DNA of 64,000 nt from Pedobacter sp. Bi126 (GTDB taxonomy: Bacteria > Bacteroidota > Bacteroidia > Sphingobacteriales > Sphingobacteriaceae), in the NCBI RefSeq assembly GCF_918698245.1, contig NZ_CAKKMS010000004.1:744001-808000 (forward strand). The letters run 5' to 3'. Each line of letters starts with the position of its first letter. Position 1 is the stretch's first letter. The notes beneath the pieces were generated by a model that saw only the letters and a program-made list of their open reading frames with translations, made no database searches and was not told the origin of the DNA. Both the position numbers and the translations under genes were made by a program. Below, one piece after another: positions 8,253-16,667 of this stretch.

Positions 8253-9038
8253 ATGAAACGTCTAATTTATACAACACTTTTGGTAAGCGTGCTTGCCGGT
8301 GTTATGGCTCCAGGTGCTTTTGCACAACAAGATAGTACCAAGAAGAAAATGGATTACAGTGAAGGACATGGTATCATCATTAAAACCAAATCTACAGATT
8401 CAGTTAAAAAAGGCCGTTTTGTAGGCGGAATTACTTTTACCAGAGTTGATTTAGGTTTCTCCAGATTAATCGACAATGGCAGTTTCAACTTATCGCCAAA
8501 CAACGATTTTTTGGATTATAAAGGTGGCAAAACCAGTACTTTCTCTTTCGATGTTTTGCAATTGGGCTACCGTTTCAACTCTAACTTTAAGGTTTATGTA
8601 GCCGGTGGTTTCGACTGGACATTGATCCGCTTGCGAAAAGACATTACTATTGCTAAAAACTCCAACGAATTTGTATATACCGATCAGGCACCTGTACATT
8701 TTTCAAAAAACCGATTCTCGAGCAGTTATGTACACATTCCCTTAAACTTCGAATTCCGTACCAGCGAAAACAAAAACAGCAAAAGATTTTACCTGGTTTT
8801 AGGTCCGGAGGTTAGCTTTTTGTTAAACGGAAAAATTAAACAGATAAGCGAAGAACGTGGTAAAGAGAAACAGTATGATAGCTACCACTTTCAATCGGTT
8901 CGTTACGGAGGTACAGTTAGATTTGGTTATGGTGGTATAGGATTATTTACCAAGTATTATTTTAACGACATGTTTACTACCTCGCAACAAGCTGGCTTAA
9001 AAAATATGAGTTTCGGGGTTACATTTGGATTAAATTAA
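8253..9038 (+). CDS. PorT-like outer-membrane beta-barrel protein
   Basis: A 261-residue protein with a clear signal peptide (LVSVLAGVMAPGAFA, cleaved before QQDSTKKK). The mature chain has about eight strand-like segments (FVGGITFTRVDLGFSRL, VLQLGYRFNSNFKVYVAGGFDW, HIPLNFEFR, RFYLVLGPEVSFLL, GTVRFGYGGIGLFTKYYF) and ends with MSFGVTFGLN, typical of small outer-membrane barrels. It follows the ECF sigma/anti-sigma pair in the same direction by 113 bases and may be its target or effector. The exact role is unknown. Confidence 0.7.
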   Translation: MKRLIYTTLLVSVLAGVMAPGAFAQQDSTKKKMDYSEGHGIIIKTKSTDSVKKGRFVGGITFTRVDLGFSRLIDNGSFNLSPNNDFLDYKGGKTSTFSFDVLQLGYRFNSNFKVYVAGGFDWTLIRLRKDITIAKNSNEFVYTDQAPVHFSKNRFSSSYVHIPLNFEFRTSENKNSKRFYLVLGPEVSFLLNGKIKQISEERGKEKQYDSYHFQSVRYGGTVRFGYGGIGLFTKYYFNDMFTTSQQAGLKNMSFGVTFGLN

Positions 9039-9114
9039 CGCCCCTAAATCCCCCTGAAGGAGGACTTAAAATTCTCTCAAAAAGAAAAGGAGAGGTTGAC
9101 ACACAAATAAACAG

Positions 9115-9148
9115 ATCCTGTTTCGGTTAGGCGAGACAGGATTTTTTA
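9115..9148. terminator. Terminator shared by convergent genes
   Basis: ATCCTGTTTCG and CGAGACAGGAT form an 11-bp stem with one G-U pair and a six-base loop, followed by T6. It lies between the plus-strand barrel gene and the minus-strand PIN gene. Confidence 0.75.
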
Positions 9149-9150
9149 TT

Positions 9151-9567
9151 TTATAATGTTTTTAGAAACATTGTAGGCGTTAATACACTTAGCTTACTCC
9201 TTTTGTAGTCTTTAATATTTCGCGTAATTATAGCATTAATTGATCCATGGTTTTCAGCCGAAAAATTTTGGAGTGCATCTTCAAAATCTGTGAATTCAGA
9301 ATCGATTGAAGTCAAAATAACATTTTTGTCAATTATTAAAATATCTAAAAAAGTAAATAATATCTTAAAGTCGGCCAAAATATCTTTATGACTAAAGTGT
9401 TTTCTCAACAAATAATACGTGTTGGCTATTATTAAACCCGAAACAAAACCATTGATTTTTTGGTTGACACATAAATTCAGAATTTTTGATGAATCAATAA
9501 AAAATGGTTCTCGTTTCAGAAAAAAATCAAGTAAAACATCAGAATCAATGAGAATGTTATCTTTCAT
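9151..9567 (-). CDS. PIN-domain toxin (putative RNase)
   Basis: A 138-residue PIN-domain protein. The acidic pair near the N-terminus (ILIDSDVLLDFFLKREPF), a mid-protein acidic position (SEFTDFEDALQNFSAENHGSINAIITRNIKDY) and the length match VapC-like toxins, which cut RNA using a Mg-binding acidic cluster. It overlaps the upstream small gene by 11 bases, the usual antitoxin-first order. The RNA target is unknown. Confidence 0.85.
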   Translation of the reverse strand: MKDNILIDSDVLLDFFLKREPFFIDSSKILNLCVNQKINGFVSGLIIANTYYLLRKHFSHKDILADFKILFTFLDILIIDKNVILTSIDSEFTDFEDALQNFSAENHGSINAIITRNIKDYKRSKLSVLTPTMFLKTL

Positions 9568-9841
9568 TATTATTTAAATATTTTTGATATTTCTCATCCT
9601 TGACTTTCTGTAGTTCTTTTTTATAATCATAATCATCAGGTAGTTCTACTTTCGGGCGGAGCATCAAAGATTTTATGATCGGAGAAAGCTCATCATCGTC
9701 TCTTACAATCTCTTCTTTTTTGATAACAGCTTTTAAATAATTTTCTACCACTGCAGATAGGCTTCTGCCTTGCTGTTCTGCATAAGCTTTTGCCTGTTTA
9801 ATAACAGACTTATCTATAGTTAAGGTTAGTTTAGTGTTCAT
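9557..9841 (-). CDS. Antitoxin, ribbon-helix-helix type
   Basis: A 94-residue protein beginning MNTKLTLTIDKSVIKQAKAYAEQQGRSLSAVVENYL, the pattern of a ribbon-helix-helix DNA-binding domain as in the DUF6364/CopG-like antitoxins that pair with PIN toxins in Bacteroidota. The charged C-terminal tail would bind the toxin. I use the ATG at 9841; a longer in-frame reading to 9943 runs through the promoter region and looks non-coding. Antitoxins of this type usually repress their own operon. Confidence 0.8.
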   Translation of the reverse strand: MNTKLTLTIDKSVIKQAKAYAEQQGRSLSAVVENYLKAVIKKEEIVRDDDELSPIIKSLMLRPKVELPDDYDYKKELQKVKDEKYQKYLNNNER

Positions 9842-9865
9842 GGCCTTATAATTGCTGATGTCAAG

Positions 9866-9887
9866 ATGTATTGATGTAAAGATACAT
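9866..9887 (-). promoter_or_regulatory. Possible TA promoter with overlapping operator
   Basis: On the minus strand TATCTTTA (9877-9884) resembles the TAnnTTTG box. It is embedded in an inverted repeat, ATGTAT at 9866-9871 and ATACAT at 9882-9887, 25 bases before the antitoxin start. This is a reasonable place for antitoxin autoregulation but is weakly supported. Confidence 0.35.
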
Positions 9888-9992
9888 AGATGCTTGGATA
9901 CGTGCAAAAATAAAATATAACACACGTGTAATTTTGTTTGCACCTTAAATCTTCCACCTTAAAACCCTCTACCTTTTTCTTATCTTTACCAC

Positions 9993-10985
9993 GTGAGCAA
10001 TACCATAATCAACGTTAAAAATTTAACCAAGCAATATCAGGCAGAACAGGCCGGAGGGATTAAAAATGTAAGTTTTGAAATCAAAAGAGGCGATATAGTG
10101 GCCATAATCGGAGAGAGTGGCAGTGGAAAATCGACCTTGCTGAAATCCATTTACGGATTGCTCAAGACCGATGAGGGTGAAATCTTTTTCGAAGATCAAA
10201 GGGTTAAAGGTCCCGATGAACAACTCATCCCAGGCCACAAACAGATGAAAATGGTTACGCAGGATTTTTCGTTAAATATTTATGCGAAGGTTTACGATAA
10301 TATTGCCTCACAGCTATCGAACACAGACCTTAAAACCAAAGCCGAAAAAACGCTTCAGATTATGGAACATCTTCGGATTTCGCCACTGCAGAACAAAAAA
10401 ATTATCGAACTGAGCGGCGGAGAGCAACAGCGCGTGGCCATAGCAAAAGCAATGGTTGCCGATACACAGGTTTTACTTTTAGATGAACCTTTTAGTCAGG
10501 TTGATGCGTTACTTAAGAATCAACTGCGTGCCGATATTAAACGAGTAGCCTCCGAAACTGGGGTTACCGTAATTTTGGTTTCTCACGATCCGGCCGACGG
10601 TTTATTCTTAGCAGACCTGTTACTTATAATAAAAAATGGAGAATTGCTGCAAACTGGAAAACCAGCTGACATTTACCAGCATCCCAAACACATTTATACC
10701 GCTCAGATTTTAGGCAATGCCGTGGTTTTATCGAAAACTGATGCCGAAAAAATTGGTTTAAAAACGGAAAAAGAATTCGTTGTGTTTTATCCCGAATGGG
10801 CTGAAATAAGCAATAGTTGGAGCAGCAGGCGCTATGAGGTAAAGGATGTGTACTACAAAGGTTTTTATGATGAACTGCTTTTAGAAAGAAATGGTGTTAA
10901 CATCCGTGCTTTGCAGCTAAACAGGGGAGAGCATAAAAAAAACGACCACGTTCAATTGAACATCAGTCGTTTTTTGGAATTTTAA
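9993..10985 (+). CDS. ABC transporter ATP-binding protein, PotA/FbpC-like
   Basis: A 330-residue importer-type ATPase. It has Walker A GESGSGKST, a Q-loop (MVTQDFSLN), signature LSGGEQQRVAIAKAM, Walker B LLLDEP and the H-loop histidine in LVSHDPAD. The C-terminal 100 residues (from about 240) look like a regulatory TOBE-like domain. No permease or binding protein is adjacent, so the substrate cannot be inferred. The start is GTG 9993, preceded by TATCTTTA at 9981-9988; no earlier in-frame start is convincing. Confidence 0.85.
   Translation: MSNTIINVKNLTKQYQAEQAGGIKNVSFEIKRGDIVAIIGESGSGKSTLLKSIYGLLKTDEGEIFFEDQRVKGPDEQLIPGHKQMKMVTQDFSLNIYAKVYDNIASQLSNTDLKTKAEKTLQIMEHLRISPLQNKKIIELSGGEQQRVAIAKAMVADTQVLLLDEPFSQVDALLKNQLRADIKRVASETGVTVILVSHDPADGLFLADLLLIIKNGELLQTGKPADIYQHPKHIYTAQILGNAVVLSKTDAEKIGLKTEKEFVVFYPEWAEISNSWSSRRYEVKDVYYKGFYDELLLERNGVNIRALQLNRGEHKKNDHVQLNISRFLEF
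10937..10975. terminator. Bidirectional terminator inside the ABC gene's 3' end
   Basis: AAAAAACGAC (10937-10946) and GTCGTTTTTT (10966-10975) are a perfect 10-bp inverted repeat with T-runs on both strands. It lies within the last codons of the plus-strand gene and just beyond the stop of the convergent lipoprotein gene. Confidence 0.7.
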
Positions 10986-10992
10986 ATACTAG

Positions 10993-11403
10993 TTATAAAT
11001 CGTTTCCAACAAGAACTATTTTTACCCTTACTGTTGATGTAGGTTTTATTGGAGTTGTTGCCTGGTAATCTGAACTTTGTACATCGATAGATACTCCACC
11101 TTTGTATACTTCGAAGCTGTATGCATCAACATTATAAACAAATGGTAATGCAATATAACTTGCACCACTATTGTAGGAAATGTAAACCAAAGTTCCTTCA
11201 TTGTCGACATGATACTGGTCGATTTCAGGTACAGAAATATCTGCAGTAAATGTTTTTTGATCATTACTTAATACCCATGCGTTGGGAGATATATCTTTAA
11301 CGACAGTTAAAATGGCATTGGCTGGTTGAACAATCGTGTCTTTTTTGCAAGAAGCCAGACCTAGTGTGGCAATGCAAAGCATTAAGATGGTAAATTTTTT
11401 CAT
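10993..11403 (-). CDS. Small lipoprotein
   Basis: A 136-residue protein with a lipoprotein signal (LMLCIATLGLASCKK; acylated Cys19). The KK after the cysteine and the beta-rich mature part suggest a periplasmic or surface lipoprotein. The body has alternating strand-like segments (FTADISVPEIDQYHVD, TLVYISYNSGASYIALPF, RVKIVLVGNDL). No named family is recognised. It is monocistronic. Confidence 0.75.
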   Translation of the reverse strand: MKKFTILMLCIATLGLASCKKDTIVQPANAILTVVKDISPNAWVLSNDQKTFTADISVPEIDQYHVDNEGTLVYISYNSGASYIALPFVYNVDAYSFEVYKGGVSIDVQSSDYQATTPIKPTSTVRVKIVLVGNDL

Positions 11404-11538
11404 GTTGATTAGTGTTTATTTGTGTGTGTGATATTGGTATTACAAATCTGTTGCCAAAAAAATATAATTGTGGATTAATGGATTAATTATTGTGCAACAG
11501 ATTAAATACATAAATGTTGGTACCTTATTTTTTTAAAC

Positions 11539-12099
11539 ATGAAGTTCTTTTTTCGCCTCTTACCCTGGTTAATTTTAATCGTTGCAGGGTATTTATTTAT
11601 TTCCAAAAAGTTCAGTATTAATACCTCCGTAGAGAGCAAACATCAGCTTCTGGTAGAGAAAATTGAGGCAATTGGTAAATTAGAGCTGGTAAGGTACCAG
11701 ATCAGCGATGTTTTAGAACACAAAAATAAAACAGACTTTTTACCCGAAGCCAGTGTTTTGTTGATTGTTAAAGCTGAAGCGGTAGGCTGTATCGACTTAA
11801 CAAAAATTACCCGTGAAGATATTAATATTGATGCGGACACCGCTGTAGTAAATTTGCCACAGCCTGAAATATGTTATGTAAAAATCGACCATAAAAACTC
11901 GCGTGTTTACGATACCAAAATGGCTTTCTTCCGCGAGGCTGGTTTGGTAGATGAAGCATATAAAGCAGCCGAAAGACAAGTAACTGCTGAGGTTAAAAAA
12001 TCGAGTATTTTAACGCAGACTAAAACCAATGCTACAACGGTACTTAAACCGATTATAGAAGGTTTGGGCTATAAGAATGTGAGGTTTACTTTTGAGTAG
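11539..12099 (+). CDS. DUF4230 family membrane-anchored protein
   Basis: A 186-residue protein with one N-terminal membrane anchor (about 5-22) and a body matching DUF4230: KIEAIGKLELVRYQISDVLEHK, a VGCIDLTKI segment, and VVNLPQPEICYVKIDHKNSRVYDTK. The function of this family is not known. It stands alone between a divergent lipoprotein gene and a repeat. Confidence 0.75.
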   Translation: MKFFFRLLPWLILIVAGYLFISKKFSINTSVESKHQLLVEKIEAIGKLELVRYQISDVLEHKNKTDFLPEASVLLIVKAEAVGCIDLTKITREDINIDADTAVVNLPQPEICYVKIDHKNSRVYDTKMAFFREAGLVDEAYKAAERQVTAEVKKSSILTQTKTNATTVLKPIIEGLGYKNVRFTFE

Positions 12100-12132
12100 G
12101 GTTTAAGGTGGAGGGTTTAGGGTTAAGCGATC

Positions 12133-12255
12133 GTCACATAGTGTCGTCATCTCGACCGGAAAGCAGTGGAGTGGAGAGATCTGCCTCGAGATAGATTTAG
12201 CTTCGCTGAGCACTTCGTGGTTCTCGACTGCGTTGCACTCCGCTCGAATGACGGC
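12133..12255. repeat. CGTCATCTCGACCG/CGAATGACG dispersed hairpin
   Basis: A unit of about 120 bp opening GTCATCTCGACCGGAAAGCAG and closing GCACTCCGCTCGAATGACG, with an internal GAGAGATCT and CTTCGCTGAGCACTTCG. The ends are imperfect inverted repeats. It lies between the DUF4230 gene and the cupin gene. Confidence 0.65.
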
Positions 12256-12263
12256 TATCGGTT

Positions 12264-12614
12264 TTACTTCAAAAAATCTTCCCTATGCGGATTAAAAATA
12301 TCGATCAATAATCCGGCTTCTAAACATACAACGCCATGAAATACGTTTGATGGGGCAAAGAAAACATCACCTTCATTTAAAATTTTCTTATCATCGCCCA
12401 TGGTTACTTCAAAACTTCCTTTTGCTACATAACTCATTTGTAAATGAGGATGATTGTGGATGGTACCAATGGCATCTTTTTCAAATTCTACTTTAACCAA
12501 CATCAACTGGTCATCGTAAGCCATAATTTTGCGTTTAACACCTGCTCCTAAATCTTCCCAATCAATATCGCTGTCAGAAATTAATGCCTTGTTGTTTAAG
12601 TCTTTGAAATTCAT
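12264..12614 (-). CDS. Cupin-domain protein
   Basis: A 116-residue single-domain cupin. The first motif GTIHNHPHLQMSYVAKGSFEV supplies three histidines and a glutamine, and the second motif VFFAPSNVFHGVVCLEAGLLIDIFNP supplies the last histidine, so a bound metal is likely. I chose ATG 12614; an ATG seven codons upstream borders the repeat at 12631. It follows ilvA by about 115 bases across that repeat, so co-transcription is uncertain. Substrate or role is unknown. Confidence 0.8.
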   Translation of the reverse strand: MNFKDLNNKALISDSDIDWEDLGAGVKRKIMAYDDQLMLVKVEFEKDAIGTIHNHPHLQMSYVAKGSFEVTMGDDKKILNEGDVFFAPSNVFHGVVCLEAGLLIDIFNPHREDFLK

Positions 12615-12630
12615 TTTTCTATTAAGATGT

Positions 12631-12685
12631 GTCATGTTGAGCTTGTCGAAACACTTTAATTGTCCTTCGACAGGCTCAGGATGAC
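12631..12685. repeat. GTCATGTTGAGCTTGTCGAA dispersed inverted repeat
   Basis: GTCATGTTGAGCTTGTCGAA faces TTCGACAGGCTCAGGATGAC around a short AT-rich loop. The same family occurs at 20655-20724. It lies between ilvA and the cupin gene. After it, 12700-12745 contains degenerate CTTTGTGTGCTTAGCG text. Confidence 0.75.
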
Positions 12686-12751
12686 AAAGAAATTAAATTA
12701 TACTTTGTGTGCTTAGCGAAAAAACTTTGCGCCCTTCGCGGTTAAAGAACC

Positions 12752-14002
12752 TTAAACCAAATATTCAAACAAAGTCTGGTCCTGGTTTAGCTCAATAATT
12801 TCAAATTTAAAATCTTTCATGCGTTGCAATAAACTTGCATAATCGTTTTTATTAGAAAGTTCGATACCAACCAATGCAGGGCCATTTTCTTTATTTGTTT
12901 TTTTAATAAACTCGAAACGGGTAATGTCGTCCTGTGGACCTAAAACTTCATTCACAAATAACTTTAAAGCACCTGGTCTTTGTGGGAAACGTACAATGAA
13001 ATAATGTTTTAAGCCTTCAAAAAGCAAAGATTTCTCTTTAATCTCTTGCATGCGCTCAATATCGTTATTCCCGCCACTTACGATACAAACTACCGTTTTA
13101 CCTGCAATCTGGTCTTTAAGCTGATCTAATGCGGCCACAGAGAGTGCTCCTGCAGGCTCAACCACAATGGCATCTTCGTTATACAATTTTAAAATGGTTG
13201 TACAGATTTTTCCTTCAGGGATTAAATGCATCTGATCCAGCAGTTCCTTACAATATTCGTAAGTGATATGGCCAATTCTTTTTACAGCTGCACCATCCAC
13301 AAAGCGGTCTATTTCTTCTAAAGTAAAAGGACCGCCATATTCCATTGCCGTAACCATTGATGGTGCACCAAGTGGTTCAACACCAACTAATTTCACTTCA
13401 GGTTTAACGGTTTTCATGTAAGCGCTTACACCCGATGCTAAACCGCCTCCGCCAACCGGCATTACAATCATATCTAGTTCAGGTAGATCTTCGTAAATTT
13501 CTACACCAACCGTTGCCTGTCCTTCAATTACTTTTTCATCATCGAAAGGTGGAATAAAAGTAGCTGATTTTTCGGCACTATAAGCCAAAGCTTCCTTTAA
13601 ACAATCATCAAAAGTATCGCCTACTAAAACCACTTCAACATTGTCGCCACCAAACATGTAAGTTTGTTTAACCTTTTGTTTCGGTGTAATCTCTGGCATA
13701 AAAATCACCCCTTTAATGCCGAGTTTTTTACATGAATAGGCCACACCTTGTGCATGGTTACCAGCACTTGCACAAACTACACCGTTAATTAATGCATCTT
13801 GTGGCAAGGAGCTAATTTTATTGTAGGCACCACGCAATTTATACGAGCGTACAATCTGCAGGTCTTCTCTTTTTAAATAAATATTGGCATTGTAATGAGC
13901 AGAAAGTCCGGCGTTAAACTCTAAAGGCGTACGTTTTACCACCCCTTTTAACCTTTGCGATGCAGATAAAAAATCTAATGTATTCGGTGTTGTAGTATTC
14001 AT
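12752..14002 (-). CDS. ilvA: Threonine dehydratase, biosynthetic
   Basis: IlvA is a PLP enzyme that converts threonine to 2-oxobutanoate, the first committed step to isoleucine. The 416-residue chain has the PLP-lysine segment SYKLRGAYNKI, the glycine-rich phosphate loop VGGGGLASG, and ends in one ACT-like domain (from about 330: KHYFIVRFPQRPGALKLFVNEV). This single-ACT length resembles the short Gram-positive form rather than the 514-residue enteric enzyme. It is the last clear member of the ilv-leu cluster. The 293-base gap to leuA holds a dispersed repeat. Confidence 0.93.
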   Translation of the reverse strand: MNTTTPNTLDFLSASQRLKGVVKRTPLEFNAGLSAHYNANIYLKREDLQIVRSYKLRGAYNKISSLPQDALINGVVCASAGNHAQGVAYSCKKLGIKGVIFMPEITPKQKVKQTYMFGGDNVEVVLVGDTFDDCLKEALAYSAEKSATFIPPFDDEKVIEGQATVGVEIYEDLPELDMIVMPVGGGGLASGVSAYMKTVKPEVKLVGVEPLGAPSMVTAMEYGGPFTLEEIDRFVDGAAVKRIGHITYEYCKELLDQMHLIPEGKICTTILKLYNEDAIVVEPAGALSVAALDQLKDQIAGKTVVCIVSGGNNDIERMQEIKEKSLLFEGLKHYFIVRFPQRPGALKLFVNEVLGPQDDITRFEFIKKTNKENGPALVGIELSNKNDYASLLQRMKDFKFEIIELNQDQTLFEYLV

Positions 14003-14044
14003 AATTTAGTATCAAGAAGAGAGATATGAGTATCGAGACTAATA

Positions 14045-14235
14045 TTTCACTTGTATTTTTTTGTAAAGCACGGTTTGGTGTTCCATCGGTTGCAGCTGTC
14101 CTGCTTTACATTTTATTTCGCTGCGCTTCATGTTCATTCCAATCAGGTTTAGGTGGGCTAAGTTTGTATTCCAAATTTAAATCCTCCACTTGCCCTCCCG
14201 AAAAGACGGGATAAACTCTCCAAAGGGGTACACCC
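14045..14235. repeat. Dispersed element, ATCAGGTTTAGGTGG end
   Basis: The stretch contains TAAAGCACGG, CATCGGTTGCAGC, GTCCTGCTTTACATT and CCAATCAGGTTTAGGTGGG, close to the 3' ends of the elements at 49684-50216. It then runs into CCTCCCGAAAAGACGGGA and CTCCAAAGGGG text. It separates leuA from ilvA. Confidence 0.6.
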
Positions 14236-14295
14236 TCAAAGTTTTTAAGGCAATTCTCAGCTTGCTTTTAGCTTTAGTCTTTAACCTTTCAGCTT

Positions 14296-15456
14296 TTAAG
14301 CCAAATGCAAAGCAACCAATTGGTTTAAATCGTAATCGTTAATACCTTGTTTGCTATCGGCTAAAACCAAAAATTGTTTGTAAACAATATCTAAATGATC
14401 TTTTTCCAATTTATGGCCTAAACGGTCTAAATGGTGTTTTAAAGCATGGCGTCCGCTTCTTGCAGTTAATACAATGGTTGCATCAGGGAAACCAACATCT
14501 TCTGGTTTAATAATTTCGTAGTTCTCGCGGTTTTTCAAGAAACCATCCTGGTGGATACCTGAGCTATGAGAAAATGCATTTCCACCAACAATTGCTTTAT
14601 TCGGTTGTACCGGCATATTCATCTGGTTCCGCACCATGTGGCTCATTTCATAAAAACGGGTAGCATCAATCTGGGTATTTAAGCCCAAAATCTTGTGGGT
14701 TTTCAAAATCATGACGACTTCTTCCATTGATGTATTCCCTGCGCGCTCTCCGATGCCGTTTATCGTACATTCTACCTGACGGGCACCATTTTGTAAGCCT
14801 GCGATAGAATTCGCTGTAGCTAAGCCTAAATCATTGTGGCAGTGCACAGAGATAATGGCTTTATCGATATTTTTTACGTTCTCTTTCAAAAAAAGAATTT
14901 TCGAGCCGTATTGATCTGGTAAGCAATAACCGTTGGTATCTGGAATATTTACCACGGTAGCACCGGCAGCAATTACTGCTTCAACCATTTTAGCTAAAAA
15001 TTCGATATCGGCACGGCCGGCATCCTCTGCGTAGAATTCAACATCTTCCACAAATTTTTTCGAATACCTTACGGCTTCAACAGCACGTTCTAAAATTTCT
15101 TCGCGGGTACTGTTAAATTTATGTTTAATGTGGAAATCGGATGAACCAATCCCAGTATGGATACGAGGTCTTTTTGCATAACGTAAAGCATCTGCAGCAA
15201 CATCAATATCATTTTTATTTGCACGGGTTAACGCGCAGATAATTGGGTTGGTAACTGCTTTTGATAATTCAATTACACTGTTAAAATCTCCTGGACTAGA
15301 TACCGGGAAACCAGCTTCAATCACATCAACACCTAAAAGCTCAAGTGATTTAGCGATTTCTACTTTTTGGTTTGTATCTAACTGGCAGCCTGGAACCTGC
15401 TCCCCGTCACGCAATGTCGTGTCGAAAATATAAACTTTGTTCGGGTCGTGAATCAT
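14296..15456 (-). CDS. leuA: 2-isopropylmalate synthase lacking the regulatory domain
   Basis: LeuA condenses acetyl-CoA with 2-oxoisovalerate, the first step of leucine synthesis. The N-terminal FDTTLRDGEQVPGCQLD and the metal-binding HCHNDLGLATANS motif are clear, followed by GGNAFSHSSGIHQDG. The protein is only 386 residues; enteric LeuA is about 520 and carries a C-terminal leucine-binding domain. Here the chain ends just after the linker region (KHHLDRLGHKLEKDHL), so the allosteric domain is absent. Position directly after leuB and leuC/leuD supports LeuA over homocitrate synthase. Confidence 0.88.
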   Translation of the reverse strand: MIHDPNKVYIFDTTLRDGEQVPGCQLDTNQKVEIAKSLELLGVDVIEAGFPVSSPGDFNSVIELSKAVTNPIICALTRANKNDIDVAADALRYAKRPRIHTGIGSSDFHIKHKFNSTREEILERAVEAVRYSKKFVEDVEFYAEDAGRADIEFLAKMVEAVIAAGATVVNIPDTNGYCLPDQYGSKILFLKENVKNIDKAIISVHCHNDLGLATANSIAGLQNGARQVECTINGIGERAGNTSMEEVVMILKTHKILGLNTQIDATRFYEMSHMVRNQMNMPVQPNKAIVGGNAFSHSSGIHQDGFLKNRENYEIIKPEDVGFPDATIVLTARSGRHALKHHLDRLGHKLEKDHLDIVYKQFLVLADSKQGINDYDLNQLVALHLA

Positions 15457-15466
15457 AATCTTAAGT

Positions 15467-16558
15467 TTAGGAAGTGATTAATTTTTGTGATAAGAATTTA
15501 AGAACCAATTTGCCCATTTCGGCTGTGCCTAAAACTTTAAACCGGTTTGTATTTTGGTCGGCAATGTCATGTGTTCTAAAACCTTCTTTCAATACCTGGT
15601 CGATGGTGTCAACCAATAATTTGGCTTCTTCTTTTAGTCCGAAGCCAATTTCCAACATTAATGCTGCCGATAGGATAGAAGCCAATGGATTAGCTAAATC
15701 TTTACCTGCAATATCATGTGCAGAACCGTGGATCGGCTCGAAGAAACCTGTGCTTTCGCCAACAGATGCTGAAGCCAGCATACCCATTGAACCTGCAATC
15801 TGCGAAGCTTCATCTGTCAAAATATCTCCAAATAAATTGGCCGTTAAAACCACATCGAATTTCTTAGGGTTTTTGATCAACTGCATGGCTGCATTATCGA
15901 TGAACATATGCTCTGTTTCTACATCGGGATATTGTTTTGCAATTTCCTGAACAGTTTCGCGCCATAAGCGAGAGCTTTCTAAAACATTGGCTTTATCTAC
16001 CGAACATAATCTTTTGTTACGTTGCTGTGCAGCCTGGTAAGCTTTATGTGCAATGCGTTCTACTTCATAACGGTGGTAAATCATTAAATCTGAAGCCGTA
16101 TTACGGTCCTCAGAACGAATTTTTTCACCAAAGTAAACATCACCCGTTAATTCGCGGAAGAACAAAATATCGGTTCCTCTTAAAATTTCCGGTTTGATGC
16201 TCGATGCCTGAAGAAGTTCATCAAATAGTAATATCGGACGGAGATTAGCGAATAAACCCAGTTCCTTACGGATTTTTAACAGGCCTTGTTCCGGTCTAAC
16301 TTTTAAACTTGGGTCGTTGTCGTATTTGGCGTGGCCAATTGCGCCAAAAAGGATAGCATCACTTTGTCTTGCTTTTTCTAAGGTTTCATCTGGCAAAGGC
16401 TCGCCAGTAACTTCAATAGCCGCATGGCCCATTAAAGCTTCCTCGAACACAAATTCATGGCCAAAAATTTCGGCAATTTTCTCTAATGCTGCTTTTCCCC
16501 AAGTGGTAACCTCGGGCCCAATACCGTCTCCAGGTATTACTAAAATGTTCTTCTTCAT
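15467..16558 (-). CDS. leuB: 3-isopropylmalate dehydrogenase
   Basis: LeuB oxidatively decarboxylates 3-isopropylmalate using NAD. The 363-residue chain begins KKNILVIPGDGIGPEVT, has IRSEDRNTASDLMIYHRYEVERIAHKAY and FGDILTDEASQIAGSMGMLASASVG, and GFFEPIHGSAHDIAGKDLANP, all typical. I chose ATG 16558 because it is preceded by a GAGGAG Shine-Dalgarno-like sequence (16564-16569 region), which is uncommon in this window; a 20-residue extension upstream is unlike the family. Confidence 0.94.
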   Translation of the reverse strand: MKKNILVIPGDGIGPEVTTWGKAALEKIAEIFGHEFVFEEALMGHAAIEVTGEPLPDETLEKARQSDAILFGAIGHAKYDNDPSLKVRPEQGLLKIRKELGLFANLRPILLFDELLQASSIKPEILRGTDILFFRELTGDVYFGEKIRSEDRNTASDLMIYHRYEVERIAHKAYQAAQQRNKRLCSVDKANVLESSRLWRETVQEIAKQYPDVETEHMFIDNAAMQLIKNPKKFDVVLTANLFGDILTDEASQIAGSMGMLASASVGESTGFFEPIHGSAHDIAGKDLANPLASILSAALMLEIGFGLKEEAKLLVDTIDQVLKEGFRTHDIADQNTNRFKVLGTAEMGKLVLKFLSQKLITS

Positions 16559-16667
16559 TGTTGACTCCTCTTTTGCTTTACAATTGCTTATTGGTTGCCA
16601 CGGAAGCACAGAAATCACAGAAAAATTTTGTTTCCGTGGTCACCGTCTTTCCGTGGCTAAGCTTGCA

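Noticed and set aside
9842..9943. N-terminal extension of the antitoxin
   Set aside because: The extra residues overlap the likely promoter and operator, and the RHH domain starts at the internal ATG.
14026..14214. Plus-strand ORF of 62 codons between leuA and ilvA
   Set aside because: It lies wholly in a dispersed non-coding repeat and has no protein-like features.
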